Shown here: piece by piece, positions 49,703 to 52,776 of the stretch
Layout of the letters: every line of letters starts with the position of its first letter
How positions within the stretch are numbered: position 1 is the stretch's first letter
DNA from: Planctomycetaceae bacterium
Lineage (GTDB): Bacteria > Planctomycetota > Phycisphaerae > Phycisphaerales > SM1A02
Assembly: GCA_002683215.1 (NCBI GenBank)
Contig: NYSY01000150.1
Coordinates: 1 to 52,776 of the forward strand
DNA length: 52,776 nt
Direction of reading: 5' to 3'
Notes under the pieces: generated by a model
What the model was told of the DNA's origin: nothing
Database searches by the model: none
Seen by the model: the letters and a program-made list of their open reading frames with translations, nothing else
Program-made: the position numbers and the translations under genes

Positions 49703-51457
49703 TCAGGGATTCCCGGCGTTTTCCATCCAGCGGTCGGCGCAACGACCGGCGTTCTGACCGGATACCTGTCCGCTTCGCTCGGTGTAGGTGCCTTTCCACG
49801 CCTTGCGACGAACGATCTCCACCGCCGCGAGGAAGGCGTCGACGTCGGTCTCGTCGTTGAACAGGCCGATCGAGGCCCGGACCGCGCCGGCCGGATCGCC
49901 GCCGGCGAGGAGGCGGTCGCTGTGGACGTGCGAGCAGAAGCGGCCGTTGCGGACCGCGATTCCGAACTCCTCGCCGAGCACCGCGGCGGTCAGCATGTCC
50001 GAGACGCCGTCGACGTTGAAGGGAACGATCGCGACCCGTTCTTCGAGGTCCGGCGGCCCGTAGAGGGTGATCCCGCCGATTCCTTGGAGGCCGTCCACCA
50101 TGCGTCGGAAGAGCTTCATTTCATGGGCACGGACTTCCTGCATCGTGATTCGCATCAGGAGCCCGAGCATGACCGACATGCCGATCGCCCCGCCGACGTT
50201 GGGGGTTCCGTACTGGTGGCGATCGGGGCTGGGGAGCCAGGTCGCGCCGGTTTCGTCGACCTTGGCGGCGACGCCTCCGCCGGGGACCACGGGATCGACC
50301 GAATCGAGGACGTCGCGGGGGCCCACGAGGAAACCGGCTCCGAACGGCGCGTAGGCCTTGTGGCCCGCGGCGACGAGGAAGTCGATCGACGTCGGTTCCC
50401 CCGGGCGACCCATGTCGATGGGGGCGTGGGCGATCAGCTGGGCGGCGTCGACGCAGATCAGGGCGCCGGCCTCGTGGGCCAGTGCGGCGATCTCGTGGAT
50501 CGGGGGCATCCAGCCGGTGACGTTCGCCGCCCCGGTCACCGAGACGAGCTTGATCGGCTCCTGCTTGAGGGCGGCCCGAACCGCATCCATGTCAAGTCGA
50601 TGTTCAGGATCGAGCCCGACCCGCACCACGCGACCGCGGCGGCGGTGGGGGAGATCACTGCTGTGGTGCTCGAGGTCCGTGACCAGCACCGCGCCGGGAC
50701 GGGCCGCGACCGCATGGGCGACGATCTCGCAGGCGGCGGTGGTGTTCGAGGTGAAGACCACGCAGTGGTGTCGGAGATCCGCGCCGACGAAGGCGGCGCA
50801 GGTTCGATACGCGTCTTCGAATCGCAGGGTCGAGCGTCGTGCCAGCTGGTAGGAGGCGCGGTGGACGTTGGCGTAGTCGAGGCTGAGGAAGTTCCTGACC
50901 TCATCCATCGCGAAGTCGGGCGGGTGGGTGGTCGCCGCGTGGTCGAGGTAGACGAGCGGGCGGCTGGATCCGTCGAGGACCTCGACGGTGCGGCTGGAGA
51001 TGGCGAAGTTCGATCGGATCGATTCCCAGTCCTCGTGGTCGACGGTCGGTCGTTGATCACGGGCCGCGATGGTCACGGGCCCCGGCGCGATCTCCATTCC
51101 GGCGTCGGTCCAGCCCGCGAATCCCCCATCGAGGCTTCGCACGTCCGTGAAGCCCATGCGCTGGAGCGTCTGGGCGGCGAGGAGGCTCCGCTTTCCGGTC
51201 GCGCAGTACAGGCAGATGGTCTCGGTCGGGCACGTCACCCGCGGATGGATCTCCTTCTCGAGCGTGCCACGCGGGATCAGGATCGCTTCCGGGACGATGC
51301 CGTCCTGCCATTCGGTCGGCTCGCGGACATCGACGACGACGCCCTTGGAGCCGCTCGACCGGAGCGTCGCCAGCTCGGCGGCACCGATCGAGCGAACCTC
51401 CCGACGCGCGGCGTCGCAGAGGTCGTCGTAGGTGTGTGGGTGCGCGATTCGGTCCAT
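49703..51457 (-). CDS. Rhodanese-cysteine desulfurase fusion (class V aminotransferase)
   Basis: A 584-residue fusion. Residues 20-125 are a rhodanese domain with VVVDVREPTEW and the active-site loop CATGKRS, Cys85. Residues about 165-560 are a class V PLP enzyme of the SufS/Csd kind. It has VYLDHAATTHPP (about 169-180), FTSNTTAACEIVAHAV (PLP phosphate-binding), HHSSDLPHR, VDAAQLIAHAPIDM and the Schiff-base Lys367 in GHKAYAPFGAGFLVG. RNGRFCSHV follows with Cys508 at the position of the cysteine desulfurase catalytic loop. The pairing suggests sulfur transfer from cysteine to the rhodanese cysteine in one chain. No suf, isc or mnmA gene is adjacent. It has a plain ATG start. Confidence 0.9.
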   Translation of the reverse strand: MDRIAHPHTYDDLCDAARREVRSIGAAELATLRSSGSKGVVVDVREPTEWQDGIVPEAILIPRGTLEKEIHPRVTCPTETICLYCATGKRSLLAAQTLQRMGFTDVRSLDGGFAGWTDAGMEIAPGPVTIAARDQRPTVDHEDWESIRSNFAISSRTVEVLDGSSRPLVYLDHAATTHPPDFAMDEVRNFLSLDYANVHRASYQLARRSTLRFEDAYRTCAAFVGADLRHHCVVFTSNTTAACEIVAHAVAARPGAVLVTDLEHHSSDLPHRRRGRVVRVGLDPEHRLDMDAVRAALKQEPIKLVSVTGAANVTGWMPPIHEIAALAHEAGALICVDAAQLIAHAPIDMGRPGEPTSIDFLVAAGHKAYAPFGAGFLVGPRDVLDSVDPVVPGGGVAAKVDETGATWLPSPDRHQYGTPNVGGAIGMSVMLGLLMRITMQEVRAHEMKLFRRMVDGLQGIGGITLYGPPDLEERVAIVPFNVDGVSDMLTAAVLGEEFGIAVRNGRFCSHVHSDRLLAGGDPAGAVRASIGLFNDETDVDAFLAAVEIVRRKAWKGTYTERSGQVSGQNAGRCADRWMENAGNP

Positions 51458-51477
51458 TCCGCGATTCTACCACTCCG

Positions 51478-51504
51478 GAATCCGTCGAATCCGTCGAATC
51501 CGTC
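51478..51504. repeat. Three tandem copies of a 9-bp unit upstream of the desulfurase gene
   Basis: GAATCCGTC is repeated three times (51478-51504), followed by a degenerate GAAGCCG copy. It lies 21 bases upstream of the desulfurase start, in its presumed leader. Purpose unknown. Confidence 0.9.
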
Positions 51505-51532
51505 GAAGCCGTGGTAATCCGGGTTTCCGGCG

Positions 51533-51904
51533 TCAGTCGGACGTCTGGACGAAGTGGAGGTCGATGTAGCGGGCGACGTAGTCGAGGATGCTCGAGGCTT
51601 CGGGAATCTGGGGGTTCGAGGTCGGGCCCATCGGCTCGAATCGCATCCCGCGAAACCGTTCGACCGCGTCCGCGGGGCTCAGCCCATGCTGGAGGGCCAG
51701 GCTGAAGGCCCGGCAGAAGCCCTGGATCAGGCCGGACAGCGTCGATCCTTCCTTGCTCATCTTGATGAAGACCTCGCCCGGGTTGCCGTTATCGAAGAGC
51801 CCGATGGTCAGGTAACCCTCGTGTCCCGCGATCGCGAATTTGTGGGTCATCGACCGGCGGGTGCTGGGAAGGCTCTGGCGGGGGGGATCGGCCATGGTCT
51901 GCAT
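51533..51904 (-). CDS. Stand-alone C-terminal (TSCPD-type) domain of B12-dependent ribonucleotide reductase
   Basis: A 123-residue protein matching the C-terminal end of adenosylcobalamin-dependent ribonucleotide reductase NrdJ: RRSMTHKFAIAGHEGYLTIGL, then GEVFIKMSKEGSTLSGLIQGF, SLALQHGL, ERFRGMRFEPMGPT and PEASSILDYVARYI. The large catalytic part is not in the window. In some bacteria NrdJ is split into NrdJa and a small NrdJb; here an even smaller piece stands alone, either as a split subunit or a regulatory paralogue. ATG 51904 is taken, with ATG 51895 an alternative. No cobalamin genes are near. It is separated from rplI by about 206 bases that hold two hairpins. Confidence 0.85.
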   Translation of the reverse strand: MQTMADPPRQSLPSTRRSMTHKFAIAGHEGYLTIGLFDNGNPGEVFIKMSKEGSTLSGLIQGFCRAFSLALQHGLSPADAVERFRGMRFEPMGPTSNPQIPEASSILDYVARYIDLHFVQTSD

Positions 51905-52016
51905 CTGCTTGCGACTCCTGAAGTCCGGCTCGGCGACGCCACGATCCTTCGATGCGTCACCAGACGGTTTGGCACTTGGTTCAGATCGTATCGGCCAGCG
52001 ACGCCCGGTCGCTGAA

Positions 52017-52038
52017 TTTTCGATTCCAAGATCGAAAA
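52017..52038. other. 8-bp inverted repeat beside the rplI terminator
   Basis: TTTTCGAT (52017-52024), spacer TCCAAG, ATCGAAAA (52031-52038). It overlaps the T-run of the rplI terminator and could be a second stem or an operator for the leftward gene at 51904. Confidence 0.45.
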
Positions 52039-52074
52039 CGACCGCCCGCGAACCGGGGATTCGCGGGCGGTCGT
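52034..52074 (-). terminator. rplI terminator
   Basis: On the reverse strand, ACGACCGCCCGCGAA (52074-52060), loop TCCCCGG, TTCGCGGGCGGTCGT (52052-52038), followed by TTTCG. A 15-bp perfect stem with a short T-run, 37 bases after the rplI stop. Confidence 0.85.
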
Positions 52075-52110
52075 GAATGGCATCTTGCCGGAGCGGGATC
52101 CGGAATCGAA

Positions 52111-52737
52111 TCAGGCTTCGGAGGTCTCGGCGGCAGGCTCGGTCGCCGAATCCTCGGCGGGCGTCTCCTCGCCACCTTCCGAGTCGGCGTCGGCGGATCG
52201 ACGGGCGGAGGGTTCGATCAGTTCACCCTCGTTGTCGAACTCCATCTCTTCGGATTCCTCCGAGAGGGAGCGGTCCGCTTCGACCACGATGTGGACCTGG
52301 GCTCGGAGGTCCTTCTCGAACTGGATGACGACCGGATAGTCGCCGACCCGACGGATCGGGTTCGCGAGCCGGACGGCCCGCTCGTCGACGCCGTGGCCGA
52401 GTTCGATGAGACCGTCGGAGATGTCCCGTTGCGTCACGGAGCCGTAGAGGACGCCGCGGTCGTTGCAACTTCGGACCAGCGTGATGCTCATTTCCTCGAG
52501 GGCCTCGATGATCTGCTTCCGCTCGCTGCGGATCTGCTCGAGATCGGCGAGGGCTTCGGCACGCGCGGCCTTGAGGGCTTCGACGCGTTCATCGGTCGGT
52601 GCTTCGGCGATGCCGAGCGGGAGCAGGAAGTTCCGGGCATAGCCGGGCTTCACGGTCACGACGTCGCCGACGATGCCGAGGCTTTCGACGTTCTGGTTGA
52701 GCAGGAGGGTGATGGTTCTGGTTGACTTGGCAGGCAT
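52111..52737 (-). CDS. rplI: 50S ribosomal protein L9 with acidic C-terminal extension
   Basis: bL9 binds 23S rRNA domain V. The first 40 residues have the family signature: LLLNQNVESLGIVGDVVTVKPGYARNFLLPLGIA. The long connecting helix (about 48-80, ERVEALKAARAEALADLEQIRSERKQIIEAL) follows. The C-terminal globular domain has LYGSVTQRDISDGLIELGH and IGDYPV-like RRVGDYPVVIQF. The protein then runs on to 208 residues through an acidic Glu/Asp/Ser/Ala tail of about 45 residues that ordinary L9 (about 150) lacks. ATG 52737. rpsR and ssb, often upstream, may be off the right edge. The end is served by the terminator at 52034-52074. Confidence 0.95.
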   Translation of the reverse strand: MPAKSTRTITLLLNQNVESLGIVGDVVTVKPGYARNFLLPLGIAEAPTDERVEALKAARAEALADLEQIRSERKQIIEALEEMSITLVRSCNDRGVLYGSVTQRDISDGLIELGHGVDERAVRLANPIRRVGDYPVVIQFEKDLRAQVHIVVEADRSLSEESEEMEFDNEGELIEPSARRSADADSEGGEETPAEDSATEPAAETSEA

Positions 52738-52776
52738 GGTGTTCTCGCTGTCCTCGTTTCCGGGTTAGGAGCCGCC

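Noticed and set aside
1-52776. Mobile elements or phage islands.
   Set aside because: No transposase, integrase, terminal inverted repeats or phage structural genes were recognised; base composition looks even throughout.

Overview
The window is a strongly GC-rich, gene-dense chromosomal segment. It contains no insertion sequences, integrases, prophage genes or CRISPR arrays that I could recognise. Several features point to a planctomycete, most likely of the Phycisphaerae type: two secreted proteins ending in the Asp/Asn-rich dockerin-like tail (pattern D-x-N-x-D-x-x-V-x-x-x-D-L-x-x-x-L-x-x-W), a complete MoxR/Bat operon, a multi-SPFH/ABC/large-membrane-protein operon, and several proteins I can only describe as lineage-type conserved hypotheticals. 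This assignment is inference from gene content, not from an rRNA.

Layout. 1-4515 (minus): 5' part of uvrB, a MacB/LolC-like ABC permease and its ATPase, then gcvH. 4516-4955: no protein gene, but a hairpin pair ending in a convincing plus-strand terminator, so a small RNA is possible. 4956-8534 (plus): an overlapping run of a TIM-barrel protein, cmk, plsC and a CCA-adding enzyme. 8681-11957 (plus): two exported ClpP/crotonase-fold proteins, one apparently without its nucleophile, then a membrane protein. 11986-13023 (minus): an ABC-2 permease.

13367-24324 (plus) is the most striking block. Three different SPFH/HflK-HflC-like proteins are followed by an ABC ATPase, an ABC-2 permease, a 737-residue membrane-anchored protein and a fumarylacetoacetase-fold protein; most junctions are 4-nt stop/start overlaps. 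24346-26823 (minus): yidD, rnpA and a ClC channel with CBS domains. 27007-27859 (plus): rpoZ and a stand-alone CoaC. 28048-30216: two convergent secreted dockerin-like proteins around a perfect 17-bp terminator stem. 30365-30451: tRNA-Ser(CGA). 30531-39559 (minus): the aerotolerance-type operon moxR, DUF58, a DUF4381/BatD-like protein, batA, batB, batC, batD, batE, nearly all with 4-nt overlaps; BatC carries nine copies of an 18-bp repeat.

39778-41164 (plus): a 3-hydroxyisobutyrate dehydrogenase-family enzyme and a small very basic protein. 41372-43251 (minus): a secretin-N-domain-like exported protein with an HD-GYP phosphodiesterase. 43341-49676 (minus): a conserved hypothetical, two DUF418 membrane proteins, a HAD hydrolase, sucC and a zinc-ribbon/PH membrane protein. 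49703-52737 (minus): a rhodanese-cysteine desulfurase fusion, a free-standing copy of the B12-dependent ribonucleotide reductase C-terminal domain, and rplI.

Most genes are housekeeping. The parts that could hide undescribed biology are the triple-SPFH/ABC operon, the possible sRNA upstream of gcvH, the free NrdJ C-terminal domain, and the second DUF418 gene, which lacks any normal start codon where one is expected.
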